A stretch of 64,000 nt of DNA from Blattamonas nauphoetae (GCA_033064195.1 JARBJD010000001.1:186001-250000); one strand, 5' to 3'; positions 1 to 11,742 are shown, counted from the first letter of the stretch. Notes: a model not told the origin generated them from the sequence alone. Numbers and translations are program-made.

Positions 1-1814
1 ACAGCGTTCTTGAGTTCAACGCGTCGGACACACGAAGCAAAGGAGCGCTGGTGCAGGTTGTTCAGCAGGCTTTGCAGTCCCACAGCTTGACAACGTTTTG
101 GGGGAAGAGAAACGATGCTCCTAATCAGGCGATTGCGGAGAAGACATGCGTGATCATGGACGAAGTGGATGGGATGCAGGCGGGTGACCGAGGCGGAATG
201 GCGCAGCTCATCAAGTTGATTGAGACGACTCATGTTCCCATCATCTGCATCTGCAATGACAGTCGTTCGCAGAAGGTCAAGTCACTCAGAAATCACTGCC
301 TCGATCTCCCGTTTAAGCGCCCGCTCGCAGCCTCAATCATCGGCAGACTCATCCCGATTCTGAATTCGGAGGCGGTGTCGAGCGGGAGAGACAAAGACGG
401 ACGCGCGGAATACGACCGAAATGTGCTGAATGCGATGATCTCAGCCACAAATGGCGACATCCGACAAGTGCTGACGATGGCGCAGATGTGGCAGGACACT
501 CCGTTTGATCAGAAAAACTTCTCGTCACGTCTGCGTGACAAGACGAACAAGGACATCGCCCTGAACGTATTCAATGTGGCGCCTCGCCTTCTCCAGTTTA
601 TGAGCTATCACGAGTACACAATCTCGCAGAGGATGGATTACTACTTTGTGGATTCCTCACTTGTACCGCTCATTGTGGCCGAGAACTACGTGCGATGTGA
701 ACCGATGGCACCGTTGAAGTATCCGACGAGGGCATCGAACTGGCAGGGGTGCTACTCACAGCGAGAGATGGAGGATTCGTTCATGGCAGCAGCTGCTGTC
801 ACTCTCGAGAACGAGCAGACACACAACGTCTCTCCTCCCAAACTGACAAGCGCCAACCGACCATTCTTCGCCGACCAAAACTCATTTCTGAATTCGCTCG
901 CAACAAACGCGTCGTCGATGTCGCTCAGTTCCACCGTTTTCAAAACGAACAAAATGTCGAACTTTTCGACGGCTGCGGAGTCGATGTCGTTTGCTGATCT
1001 GATCGAGCGAAAGATCAAATCAGAGCAGATGTGGTCTCTGGCCCCTCACCACGCCATCGCCTCGTCCATCACACCCGGCTTCTCCGTCCGTGGAACCATC
1101 AGCGATTTCGGAGGAATGGCGGGGTATGGGGGAAACGAGAACGTGATCACCTTCCCGTCCATCTTGGGCCATATCTCGTCGGCGGGGAAGTGGAAGAGGT
1201 ATGTTCATGACGTGCGGTTGCGGTCTCAACCGGATTTGGATTGTACAGATCGGGCGATGCAGTTGGATGGAGTGATCAACGTGTTGAAGTTGAAGCTGAC
1301 AGAGCCGTTCAGGAATAACGATATTGGCGGAGAAGATGACGAGGTGGGGAAGAAGAAAAGCCGGAAGGAGGACGAGGAGAGCGAGGAAGACACTCCAAAT
1401 CAAGATCAAAGTAGCATCGATCAGGTTTTGGAGGTGATGCGAGATTACGGGCTGACGCGACAGGACTGGGATGACCTCCAATCACTCACAACTTTCAAGC
1501 AGAGCAAGCAGACTGGCGAACCGCTCACAATTCCAACAAAAACGAAGTCACAATTCACTCGGATGGCTAACGCGTTTTTGGCAGAACAGGCAGTCAAATC
1601 GGGGACAGTAGCGTCGCTGAAGAAGGGAAAGAACGACGAGACGTCGCTGTTCGTGAAGGAGATGGTGACGAAAGGGAAGGGGAAGAAGGGGCAGACGACG
1701 AAGGGGAGAGGGAAGAGTCTGAAGGCATTGAAGGTGGACAGCGAGCAAGGAGAGGAAGAGGAGGTGTCGGAAGAAGAAGAGGACATTGGACGGAAGGGAA
1801 TTCTTGAATTGTAA
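1..1814 (+). CDS. RFC1: Replication factor C large subunit, RFC1 (5' end outside window)
   Basis: This is the C-terminal part of the large clamp-loader subunit, which with RFC2-5 loads PCNA onto primer-template junctions in the nucleus. The frame is open from base 3 and begins inside the AAA+ domain with the family motif FNASDTRSK. The Walker B box IMDEVDGM follows, then the sensor-1 region IICICND, then the RFC1-specific C-terminal helical domain (TRQDWDDLQSL lies near residue 480 of the visible part). The tail is rich in K, G and E, as in other RFC1 proteins. No intron is needed in the visible 604 codons. The Walker A loop and any BRCT domain lie upstream of the window. Identity is secure from motif order; the full length is unknown. 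Confidence 0.93.
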   Translation, partial: SVLEFNASDTRSKGALVQVVQQALQSHSLTTFWGKRNDAPNQAIAEKTCVIMDEVDGMQAGDRGGMAQLIKLIETTHVPIICICNDSRSQKVKSLRNHCLDLPFKRPLAASIIGRLIPILNSEAVSSGRDKDGRAEYDRNVLNAMISATNGDIRQVLTMAQMWQDTPFDQKNFSSRLRDKTNKDIALNVFNVAPRLLQFMSYHEYTISQRMDYYFVDSSLVPLIVAENYVRCEPMAPLKYPTRASNWQGCYSQREMEDSFMAAAAVTLENEQTHNVSPPKLTSANRPFFADQNSFLNSLATNASSMSLSSTVFKTNKMSNFSTAAESMSFADLIERKIKSEQMWSLAPHHAIASSITPGFSVRGTISDFGGMAGYGGNENVITFPSILGHISSAGKWKRYVHDVRLRSQPDLDCTDRAMQLDGVINVLKLKLTEPFRNNDIGGEDDEVGKKKSRKEDEESEEDTPNQDQSSIDQVLEVMRDYGLTRQDWDDLQSLTTFKQSKQTGEPLTIPTKTKSQFTRMANAFLAEQAVKSGTVASLKKGKNDETSLFVKEMVTKGKGKKGQTTKGRGKSLKALKVDSEQGEEEEVSEEEEDIGRKGILEL

Positions 1815-2195
1815 TATCTTTCTCGTTTCTCTCTCTTCTTTTTTGGAAAACTGGCTCGCGTCCACACACCTTTAACTGAGTGAATTCCTGCTTCTCCAGA
1901 TATTCAATGGTACACCGCAGTTGCTTCTTTGACACAGAATCATTGTGAAAAAATTATAGTCCAAAGACTAAAGAGTGCAAGATGCGGAGGTCGTATGCTT
2001 CCTCGTGGAAAACAAAAATTTAAATCAAGTTTGACGATTCTGGGTGTCACTTTCTCATTTCCCGTCCCTTTCTCTCCTTTTCGCATCATTCAAAGAGATG
2101 TCTCACTCTCCTTCACTCATTCATGCACCATGAATCATCATGTTTCGTTGCCAGCACGAACGAATATTGATTTGTCGTTCGATTGCATCCATCTT
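1815..2195. other. Intergenic, convergent 3' ends
   Basis: This 381-bp gap separates the ends of two convergent genes, RFC1 on the plus strand and the TBC protein on the minus strand. It is T-rich with pyrimidine runs near 1820-1845 and 2050-2090. I see no RNA gene, repeat or convincing reading frame in it, and it probably holds both 3' untranslated ends. Confidence 0.5.
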
Positions 2196-3301
2196 CTATC
2201 TCTTCGGGGCAGATTTCAACAATTCCTTCTCTTTCCTAACCCGGAGTCGTGCAATTTTTCTTTTGGAGAATCGTGGAAATGAAAAGGCGATTGCGAAGAG
2301 TTCGTTGATCTGAACTGTTTTTTCGGTCATTTCTCGAATCAATCCGAAGTTGCTTGTCCGCGCAATGTCGATCACAATGTCTTCATTCATCTTCAGCCAT
2401 CCCAGTGCAACTCGGAAGAGGATTTTGTCTCCTTCAATCAAGAGACAATCCCAAACACGAAGGGTGGTTTCCATGGGTAGATCGTTCGAGAAGAGACTCA
2501 GAAACCAGGATGAGACAAGGGCAGAGAGTGGAATTGAACAACTAGAAAAGGCATTGTGGACACGAGTGATGTATGATTGGACGAGGTCAGCGAGAACTTC
2601 AAGATCAACACGAAGAGGAAGCATCGATGGGATGTGGTATTGAGGGATGAGAGACATGACGTAAATAAATGCGTTAAAGATATCATCGATATCAGTAAAT
2701 ACAAAGAGGAGTGTTCCCACAATGAGCGACATTGACTGGCAGTAACCAATGGATGGATACAGAAAAGAGTACGCTTGGAGGGTACGACGGAGTTTATTCC
2801 GATAATCATCAGATAAAAAGAGACTATGGGTCGGAAATGTTCGATTCAAATCTTTTTCAATGTCTAATAACGCTTGTGTCTCTTCGTTGAGATGCTTTGA
2901 GAGGATGGAATCAATTGAGACTCTGGGAATCTTTGATCGGGTTGAAATTAGCTGTGACCAAATTGAGAAACGATAAGAATGAGGGAGGCTGATAGAAATT
3001 TTGATGATATCATTTAATCAAGAAAATCGGCAGACTGTTGTCGAATTGTTGGCTTTAAATGACGTGAAGAGATAAACTTCAACAGTTTTTTGGGGTCTGA
3101 ATACTGTTTGTCGAATTCATGTTGAGATTTTTCTTGCAATTCCTGTAAGTGGGATAGGATACTTTATAAGAAGAGGAAGATTGAAACAGTGATTTTCGTG
3201 ACAGATTCTTCTTCTTCAGGGGTTGTGATTGTGGGAGGAAACCCATGCCAGAAATTAAATGTTGGGGATAGATGAACCGAGACAGTTTGGTCATCGTCCA
3301 T
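2196..3301 (-). CDS. TBC-domain Rab GTPase-activating protein
   Basis: Predicted 337-aa protein with a TBC domain, the fold that switches off Rab GTPases during vesicle traffic. Three exons are inferred, with introns at 3143-3187 (45 nt) and 2989-3035 (47 nt). With both removed the frame runs intact from an ATG at 3301. After an acidic N-terminus of about 95 residues the TBC domain shows HLPHSYRFSIWSQL, DLNRTFP, the diagnostic YPSIGYCQSMS and the late SSWFLSLFSNDLP motif. The usual arginine-finger position (the IPxxxR motif) reads LPHSYR, so a catalytic Arg may be present. The Gln finger is in IGYCQ. The start codon lies 44 bp from that of divergent MED10. The Rab target cannot be read from the sequence. 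Confidence 0.85.
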
Positions 3302-3345
3302 CGTGGAGCTGTTTTCGAGGTTTCATCCTGGGTCGATCTATCGAG

Positions 3346-3862
3346 ATGACAGATTCATCCCTCCAATCCTTATACAACCATCTTGACCAAACGTATACTG
3401 ATTGTTTGTCCATTGTAGATCATTTGGAAGGACGGCAAACAGCACCGGACTTCTCCATGGGGGACACAATGTCTGAGACTCTTTCTGATGATATCCGACT
3501 TCTTACCTGATTCTTTCCTTCTTAGAAATAGTACAATCTCTCATATGAGAGAAATTAACGATATGAAAAGAGAGAGAATAGAATATATTCCACTTTCTGT
3601 CATCGAGTTTCTTTCTTCTTTTCACCAAAAAATATCCTCCTAGACATCTTGATCAAGATCAATCAAACCCAATGTTTCACACATTAGATACTTTGTTAAA
3701 GGTGAAGGCTCAGGCTACCACGTTTCAGGTGTGAACTCATCTTTTTTCATGTTTTCCAAGGCTATCGAACAAAAGATGTCTAAAATCGAACTCCTACAGA
3801 ATGTAGACATCGATGAGTTAATTTCAAAGTATTTTCCTGAACCACAGAACGATCCGCCTTGA
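3346..3862 (+). CDS. MED10: Mediator complex subunit 10
   Basis: Predicted 130-aa protein from four exons (3346-3470, 3526-3606, 3644-3728, 3761-3862). Introns of 55, 37 and 32 nt join in frame. MED10/Nut2 sits in the Mediator middle module, which bridges transcription factors and RNA polymerase II. The spliced product carries the family core: an N-terminal helix, then IEYIPLSVIEHLD, then SNPMFHTLDTLL, then a final helix ending ISKYFPEP. This matches the metazoan pattern of IPLEVFEYID, GRNPQLY and a terminal LSKVFPED. The length is close to the family norm of 130-160 residues. The match appears only after splicing, which supports the intron calls. It shares a 44-bp divergent spacer with the TBC gene. 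Confidence 0.8.
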
Positions 3863-4011
3863 ATTCTTCGTCTCAACAAGTTTTGTTTCATTCTTGCTGA
3901 TATTTTGCTTTTCATACATTTATTTCGAGAATATTTCCTGAACCATACTTTTTTCAATGTTATTTTACCCTGAGCTGCGAGATGACCACAATCTGTGAGA
4001 TCTGATCCATA

Positions 4012-4770
4012 ATGACTGCGGCGGACGGTGCGAATCCGACGGCCAACTTCATTCGAGATGAAGTGGTAGCCGCTTTTTCAGTCTTTGATGAAAAGAAGAC
4101 TGGAAAGCTTCCACCACAGCCAGAGCAGCTCCTTGCTCTGCTGCGGTCTCTAGGATTTGATGATATCACCCCAAGTGAAGTTGAAGTGTGTTCTATAATT
4201 TTCACTCATATCTGCAACATTTTGTGTTGTCTAATGAGAATATACTTCTTTCTTTTTCTTTTACTCATCGTCTAATCATTTTTTTTCAATTCTTTCCTCT
4301 TCTTATCAATTTTTCGTCTTAAATCCTCACTACTCGATTTATCATAACTATATTTGTATTTCCTTTCAAATTTCTTTTCGTTTTCATAGCTTTTATTATT
4401 TGAGATGAATGCAAGAGAGAAAGGCGGATATGATGTGGATACTTTGACCCCACTCGTCGAAAAGAGAAAGGCAGATCGTGCAGCAAATGGATATACTGAT
4501 GAACAACTGATTTCGAGTGCTTTATTTGCGTTTAATCCAGAGGGTGGTGACTTTATTTCAGCAGATGATTTTCGGATGGCTCTCCTCTGCACGGGGGAGA
4601 AGCTACCTGAAGAGGAAGTATGCCGCCAGTATTAGCGTCATTTTCCTTAGATTAACTCCATGATAGCGTCAGGTGATCCGGCTGGAATTGGACAAATTGA
4701 CGTGAACGTACTCATCACTAAACTATTTCGAGCACCTAAAAAGAAGAAGAAACCAAAGAAAAAGAAATAG
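4012..4770 (+). CDS. EF-hand protein resembling DRC8/EFCAB2 (nexin-dynein regulatory complex)
   Basis: Predicted 173-aa calmodulin-like protein in three exons (4012-4185, 4390-4617, 4651-4770), with introns of 204 and 33 nt and a clean frame. It has four EF-hand-like units. The first includes AAFSVFDEKKTGKLPP; the third includes SALFAFNPEGGDFISADDF and keeps several acidic loop positions; the second and fourth are degenerate, so calcium binding is doubtful. The spacing and the long basic linker before hand three (EKRKADRAANGY) resemble EFCAB2/DRC8, an axonemal nexin-link protein. The C-terminus is a run of lysines. A generic calmodulin-like protein is the alternative. With IFT70 at 50-52 kb it suggests that the organism builds a flagellum. 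Confidence 0.62.
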
Positions 4771-4996
4771 CCATTGTTTTTGTTTCCTCTCACTTCACTA
4801 TCATCATTTTGGACAAATCACAGCTTGTCTCATTCCTCCGGAGTTCTTAGAGGAATAGTTCACAGGTGTCGAAAGAGAATGATAAAACATCGCGATTCAG
4901 CTCGTTTGATCATGAATAGTCACCTTCCTGATTGATCGATTTGAATCTCTTCAATAAAGGGACTCTGATCGGCAATCAGAATCTAACAATTACGAG

Positions 4997-5682
4997 ATGG
5001 TTTGCATTCTATGAAACATATTGATCATTTTAAACCATATTTATCGCATCTTGATATTTATTATGTCAACATGCCATTGATTGTCAATTTTTATTCATTC
5101 AACAGGCCCAACAAGGAACTTCAACTCTCCTTCCGTATCTGAACTGCATCCGCTCTACACTAAATGCTGCCCTTTGTTTAACCAATTTCCCATCTCGCAT
5201 TGTCGAGCGACACAACAAACCAGAGGTTGAGTCAGAACAGACTAAGGAAGCGATCCTCCGACCTGTTCTCATCAAGAGAAACGCCAACGAAATGTGCCTG
5301 ATCGAAACATCGATTAACTCTGTCCGTGTCAGCATCAAGACCAAACAAGCTGATGAACTTGAAAAGCTTCTTACTCACCGCTTCACCAATTTCTTGATGA
5401 GACGTGCTGATGATTTTGTGATCCTTCGTCGAAAGCCTATCAAGGTTTCACATTATTTTTCGCATTTAACCCTTTTATCATTTTTTTAACAAACAGGATT
5501 ACGATCTCTCTTTCCTCATCACAAACTTCCACCTAGAATATCTTGAGAAGGCCAAACTGATTGATTTCGTGATCCAGTTCCTTGAACAGATTGACAAGAC
5601 CATCAGCACAATGAAAATCGATGTGAATGCAAGATCCCATGAAATTGCATTCCAATACTTGAAAAACTTACAGTGCAACTGA
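4997..5682 (+). CDS. ARPC4: Actin-related protein 2/3 complex subunit 4
   Basis: Predicted 175-aa subunit of the Arp2/3 complex, which nucleates branched actin. The body matches ARPC4 almost end to end: [63 protein letters not shown] and a final helix with NARSHE. The length equals the family norm of about 168 residues. The second intron (5445-5496) splits the ILRRKP and DYD motifs. For the start I favour an exon in which only the ATG (4997-4999) is coding, followed by a 106-nt intron opening GTTTGC and rejoining at AQQGTSTLL. This restores the short N-terminus seen in the family. An ATG at 5071 with a 23-nt intron is the weaker option. Confidence 0.93.
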
Positions 5683-5900
5683 TATTGTGATCAAATTTGA
5701 CGTGTGACTCCCTATTCTTAATGATTATCACCATTTCGTTCTTCCCTCTCATATTCCGACTTCCACAGATTGCATCTCTTCTGTCTCATTTCCAAAACTT
5801 CATTCTTCTCATTCCCCTCATCATTAATTGACCTGCGTTTTTTATCCACCAAATTCATGTTTTAAAGAGCGGATTTCCCATTAAACCATAATCGAAGTCA

Positions 5901-8283
5901 ATGCAACAATTTCCCAATGAAGATAGTTTTGAGCGTGCGTTACGAGATTTTGAAAGAAGAAGGGGGTCTCGACAATACCACCAACCTTTTTTGAACGGAA
6001 AGGCAGTCGATCTTTATAAACTCTTTCAAGATGTTGTGAAGTTTGGAGGATTCGAATTGTGCTGCACAAACAACAATTGGGATGAAATCCTCCTCCTACA
6101 AGGATATAATCTCCCCAAGGGAACCTCATTGAAACTTCGTGCAATCTATAATCAACATCTTTATGCCTTTGAAAGGGTCAAAATTCACGGTTTAGCTGAT
6201 ATCAAGGATATTGGGACTAAAAGTTGTAGATACGACAAATATTTCACCTCTGCCAGTAAAGATGCTCACAGTGATGATGACTTTCTCTTTCAAGCTTTGT
6301 CCAAACAGGAAATACTTGACACGGACCCTCTCGATCTTCATGAACCTTTCCAGCCACAAGACTATCTCCAAAGAACATGTTCAGTCAGATTCTTAACAGA
6401 AAATACATTGGTTTCTCAGATTCTTCAATTAGAAACAGGATTAATGAATTCTATCGTATGCCCTTCGCCGTCTTTATCTATTTCATCAAAAGCAATTTGT
6501 ACGAGCGTTAACGCAAGATTTGCCTCCATTTCCGACATCAGATCTTGTACCATGGTTTTACAACGTTGCCCCCCTTTCCTATGATATGTCATGGGATTGG
6601 GTCGAACTATTCAATATTCTTCTCTTCTTCGTCCAGATTGGTGTTGATTGCCAACTAATAGATTTTTATGCAGATCACCAAACATTTAAATCACAAGACA
6701 ATCCTTTCTACTCGACAGCAATTCATATAAAAATGTCTTTCGAGCTCGGCCAAGACAATCTCTCATCATCCGAGTTTGTCCCAAGCTGGCTCCATTTTCC
6801 GACAGATTCAGCCATCCCGATGTGTAACTCAACAGATACTCCCATATTGAGTGATCTCCCGCCACTTTCATCATCCACAAACGTGATCCACACTCCATTC
6901 ATTCCTGGGACACCTCGTCATCCGAAAATTGATCTTTCCCGTTCATCACAAACCGATGCACCTGTATCTGATGATGCAGTTCATCATAATCATCCATATC
7001 TTACACTTTATCGCACAGATACATCAAACACGTGGTTGAGACTCATGTGGCAGGGAATTCGTCTAATGATCAGAGATGTGATTCCATTGGAGGAACTAGA
7101 TGCTCTTCTTCCGACTGATGAAGAAAAAACCTTACGTCCACAGTCAAATGACCTCAAAAAGGAAGAATCAGACATCTCAGCACCAACCATCCCACCGCTC
7201 ACCGACTGGGACAAGCTGTCGTCGATCTGCCGCACTCTGCTCTCCAACACACTCCATTTGCTCGTCCTCCTTTTATCATCGTCGGATGTCCAAAGCGAGA
7301 AAACCAACACTCTCCCTTCTTTTCTAACTGCCCATCCGACGTTCAACTGGGCCGTCTCTCGCCTTCTCTTTCTGCACTTCTGCTCCATCGAAGAAGAAGA
7401 GAATGCGAATGATGGGGAGACTACCCGGCCAAGGAATAATGTTTTTTCTTTCTTCTCGTCTCTGGAGAGCAAGGAAATTACTTTGATTGATGTCTCGAAA
7501 CGAACGATCTACCGTTCAGCACCCTCACTCCCTCTCTTCCTCTCCTTCCTCAACAACACCATTGCCTATCTCGCTCCATCTTCCCGTTTTGAATATTCAG
7601 ACTCGTCCACATCAGAACCCGTCATCTTTTCAGAAACTGGTTGGAAAATACGCAACAGCCCCTCGCTCCACTTTTCACTACTTTCTTTTCTATGCCAGGT
7701 TGCTGTTCGGTCGTCTCCTCTTCCTTCGACAGTCCTCTTCACAGCGTCTTTGGCTGCACTTTGCACGTTTCTGCCGAACATCTCAACACAACAGATTCTG
7801 TCGCAGATGGATGGGACAACAGTCGATTCGCTGTTCACTGACTTGCTCAACCTGTTCCCGAATCACCTGCTGCTTCGTGTTCCGTATTCCCTGCCAATTA
7901 TGGACATCGTCTTCTGTCTTCTTCCGTATCTCCACCACACTGCTTTTCACAGTTCGTCTCTTCTTGAACCACTCACGATTTACATCAACAACCCCGAGCA
8001 TTTCTCACACTGCCTCTTCCTCCTCGCTTCTCTGATCCTTCCTCCTTCTCATATTCCCAAAGTCGCGTCTCAGACATACGCTCCGGTTCACGAGTCGGTG
8101 CCGGAATCGAACAGAGCGTTCCTGAGGACTCATCCGAAGTTGTTAGGGTCCATGGTTCAGTCTCTGATTGATCCTTCACAGTTGAATAGCCTGCAGGTGA
8201 GATTGAGGAATTCATTGATCGCTCAATTGTCGACGCTGTGGGATGGACCAGCGGATGACTTTGCGATCAAACCGAAGTCGTAG
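5901..8283 (+). CDS. ARID DNA-binding domain protein, RSC9/ARID2-like candidate
   Basis: Predicted 781-aa protein from two exons (5901-6455 and 6493-8283) joined across a 37-nt intron with a GTATGC donor. Residues about 8-100 form an ARID domain, a helix-turn-helix DNA-binding fold. The ordered landmarks are RDFERRRG, FLNGKAVDLYKLFQDVVKFGG, NNWDEILL and LRAIYNQHLYAFE. The rest is Leu- and Ser-rich, probably helical repeats, with no second recognisable domain. An N-terminal ARID followed by a long helical body is the arrangement of RSC9 and ARID2, subunits of RSC/PBAF-type SWI/SNF remodellers. That assignment is inferred from architecture; another ARID family remains possible. Confidence 0.75.
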
Positions 8284-8648
8284 CTCTCGTCGATGTTGGG
8301 AGAGAATGCCACTGTTGATGATTGTTCTGATCACATTTCTCCTAAATATCGATCGTTTTTTCGTGTTGTTTGGGAATCATTCTGACAATGGGTTGATAGG
8401 GTCTTCGCTGAAATGGTTGTCATCCAAAAACGGTCCGATCCTCTTTTCGCTACATCTCTCTACCAATGAATTCATGCAATGAAAATCAAACAAAAATGAA
8501 GTTAATTCCCTTCACCTAGCCCCTTGCTTCATTTACTCTCATTTGTATCAGTTCGCCTTCTCATAAACAGCTCTGTGTCATCCAACATTCGTATCTCGAT
8601 GAACGGCCTTCGCATTCGAACCTACACCTTTTTCACCATCTTATCCAG
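8284..8648. other. Intergenic, tandem genes
   Basis: This 365-bp gap lies between the ARID gene stop and the RAD21 start, both on the plus strand. It presumably holds the ARID 3' untranslated region and the RAD21 promoter. I see no RNA gene, repeat or reading frame that looks coding. Confidence 0.5.
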
Positions 8649-10949
8649 ATGTCATTTAAATCTACTAATCTTCTTTTTACACAAGGTGCCTTAGCACCCA
8701 TTTGGCATGCAGGAACCACCTCAAAGCTTCCAAAACGGATTGTCGAGAGAGTGGACCTTGTTGGGACCTCTGAATTAATCACAAAATCGATTTCTCCGGC
8801 ACATATTCGCCAAGGAGGAATCCTCCTTCTTGGACTTGTCCGTATTTTCGACAAGAAAAGTCGACTTCTCCACCTGAGTCTGGTTGACTCTGCTACTCGT
8901 CTCACGCATTCTGTCAGAACAGCTCACATTGACCTTCCTATGGAGCAGCGACATGTGAAGCGACGTACCATTACACTCTCTGATCGAGCCACTGGCGAAC
9001 TTGTCAACATTGGCGACGATATTTTGAATGTGCGTCGTACAACAGGATCGTCATTGAGTGGATTCGATATTCAGCGAGACAATGGAGAACTTGAAGGTCA
9101 GTATTAATTGCCTTTTATCACACTTCTCGATCTATTCCAAATCAAACTGAATCTCCTTCTCCAGCTTTTATGACCCTCCCAGAGGTTGGTTTCACAGACT
9201 GGGACAAAATCGCAGAGTTTGCCTATGCTGAAGATCTACCGTTTGACCTCAATGAAAATATTCACCAGGTTTGCGATCTAACCACTCCATTATTCTGCGT
9301 CTCAGGACATCACCAGAACCCCTTCATTCTTCTCTGGCCATGATTTCAACGCCCCACCTTCTCCAGTCCATACTCCGACGGACTTTACAGCATCCCCCTC
9401 ACAGCTGACACCAACCCATCATCTTTTCTCGCCTCTCGACATCGCCCAGCCTGTCCATCCAGCGACACTCCACCATTCCCAAACAAGAGCACAGACGTCG
9501 TCACTCCTTTCTTCCACTCTTCTCTCCATCCTTCTCTCGAATCCAGAAACCCCTAATTTGTTTACACTCCTCTCTGCACCGGATTATTTGGACAGACTGA
9601 GCGAAGTGCTCGCAGAATGTTCGAATCCTCTCATCGACGAAACAATGGAATTGGACAGGGAGACACTCCAAGACTGGCTGAACGATCCAAGTGATCTTGT
9701 TAAAGACACAACCGAACATGAAGAACCAAAACTGCCTCCCGTACTCGCTTCACTTGTCAAAACCCATTCACACGAATCGCTCCTCTCTGTCATCAACGAG
9801 GCCCTGTTCGCCTCACCATCGACGGAAGACTCGGTGGACGTTCGTCGGCTTCGCACGTTCCTCTCGTCAACCTCATTCGAGACAGCTGCTGGAGACTTTG
9901 CGATCTGCGTGGAGGGAGACGGAGGAATCAAACGGAGCTTGTGGGAAATTGAGGATTATGGGGACGAACCAGATGGGTCAATCACATGGACACTGAACAA
10001 CTGGACGAAAGAACAGAGATTGTTTGTTTATTCTTCTCGTGCTGACTATGTTGATAGGGAGACTCTACAGGAACAGATGATGGAGACAGAGGAAGACGTC
10101 CGCACTCCCACTCCTCCTCCCGTGGAAACACCGTTGTTCGATCTCAGACAGGAAACGCCAGAGACAGCTCGAGTTTTCTCAGAAATTGTGGAATCCGAAG
10201 CTCGTCCGACTCGACAACGTCGTATGCAGCTGTCCTCTTTCTTCATTTTTGATGACACACCTTTGTCTGAGATAGGAAAGCCAATCCGTTTTTCAGAACC
10301 GTCGTCTCCGATTGAGACACCGCATCGTCATTCACCGATCACGATGGGGAGTCGAAGTATTCCCGATGGGATCAGGCTGACTCCGATTATCGCTGACACT
10401 GAATCACAAGAAAGGATGGAGAGAGACGAACTGGTAGAAGGACCAACAGCTGTGGAACAATCGACTCAAGATCTGTTCTCGTCGTTCTATCATCGGATCC
10501 ACAGTGTGATCCGGAAAGAGAAAGACTGGAATGGGGTGTTCCATGTGCGAGCGGAATCACCATCGCCGTCTCCGCCACCATCGCCGACGCTCGGAGGGCA
10601 TCCTCTTCGTCGAAGAAGGGAGGTGGACAGCTCGCCATCGACATATCTGGAGAAGCAGAGGGAGAAGAAGAGGAGGATGGGAAACGAGACAGTGTCGGGG
10701 ATTTTGAAGTTTCTGCTGTTGTTGGAAGACCGAAAAACGGATTTGTTCACTGAACTTGTGGATGAGGACAAACAAGTGAGTATTTCGTCGAAACAGCTGA
10801 TGAATGGAGTGAGCAGACGAAGGAAGGCTCGGTTGTTTCTGTCGTTGCTGGTGCTGGAGGGGAACGGGATGGTGAAGATGACACAAGCCCGACCATACGA
10901 CACCATCCGAATCAGAGGAAACATCGAACGAATTGAGGAGATCCTCTGA
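8649..10949 (+). CDS. RAD21: Cohesin kleisin subunit, RAD21/SCC1 (REC8 family)
   Basis: Predicted 731-aa kleisin that closes the SMC1-SMC3 ring to hold sister chromatids together. Exons are 8649-9096, 9165-9268 and 9306-10949, and the phases agree (introns of 68 and 37 nt). The N-terminal domain begins FTQGALAPIWHAGT and contains GGILLLGLVRIFDKK, matching the SMC3-binding part of RAD21. The last 90 residues form the winged-helix domain that binds SMC1, with ILKFLLLLEDRK, RRKARLFLSLLVLEGNG and QARPYDTIRI. The middle is acidic, Ser/Pro-rich and poorly conserved, as expected; separase sites could not be pinpointed. A meiotic REC8 paralogue is not excluded. The last 140 codons lie in the left arm of the inverted duplication. 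Confidence 0.86.
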
Positions 10950-11143
10950 AATGAGGCGTGCTTTCTGTTCTTTGAGCTTGGAATTACAGTCAGTACCCAC
11001 TTCACTCATTTTTTGATGCTTTTGTTTTGAGAAAAGAAGTTAAGAGAACAGGCGAAGCCAATGTTCACGAAACAAAACCAGGAAGAGATCCACATGCACA
11101 AAAATGAGGATGTTCCAGCAGAAAGTCCACAAGTTTAGACAAC

Positions 11144-11399
11144 TCACAACAGATTGGCGTTGGCTCCCTTGGTCTTTTGCTTGTTTGGCCCATCCCGTCG
11201 TTGCCCAGGTGCAATCACTGCAAATCTTTTCTTGTACACAATACGAATCTTGTGTCGGCCAGATGGTTTCTTGCTTGTTGCTGTCGGTTCAACCTTCGGG
11301 GTGTGGTCGCGGACTTTGCCAGCGCGTGAAAGAGCTCCATGTACTTTTCCTGTGAGGAAAGAACATACAACGTAACGGGAAGACGATGAGCATACCCAT
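11144..11399 (-). CDS. RPS30: 40S ribosomal protein eS30, left copy
   Basis: Predicted 69-aa protein of the small ribosomal subunit. Exon one is only ATG plus one base (11396-11399); a 46-nt intron (11350-11395) with a GTATGC donor follows; exon two encodes the rest. The spliced product begins MGKVHGALSRAGKVRD, the hallmark of eS30, and ends in a basic segment with a QKTKGANANLL tail. There is no ubiquitin-like (FUBI) fusion upstream, unlike animal FAU. The predicted protein is identical to that of the right-arm copy. It is convergent with RAD21, whose stop lies 194 bp away. Confidence 0.93.
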
Positions 11400-11742
11400 T
11401 GTGAGTTGTGAGTTGGTTTGGGTTGACTTCCGAAGAAGAAAATTATAATATTTTGATCATTCGTTTCCTGGTTTTCTTTCTTCATCATAGCTCAGAATCT
11501 CAATACCGCTGCAAGAACATATAGAAAATCTAAAAATGGCATACTTGTTATGAATACTGTTGATGGAGAACACAATTTTGTCCCGAAACATATTTGTGTC
11601 CTACATCGATTATTCTTCTGGGTAGGAACTTTTTTCATTTGAACAAAATAATCCACACCAGAGTCGATGCTCTCAAAAAGAAAGTGGAATCGAATAAGAG
11701 ATGATAAAGTCAAAATGAACAACAAGGCAAAAGAAAAAAGGA

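Noticed and set aside
5071-5105. A 23-nt first intron in ARPC4 with the start at 5071
   Set aside because: It fits the frame but would be shorter than any other intron here. The ATG at 4997 with a 106-nt GTTTGC intron fits both the family N-terminus and the local donor pattern.
10557-11009. Long open frames antisense to the RAD21 tail, repeated at 14132-14693
   Set aside because: They are the opposite strand of RAD21 coding sequence, are rich in Arg, Ser and Leu, and show no domain; the matching sense frame is a known kleisin domain.
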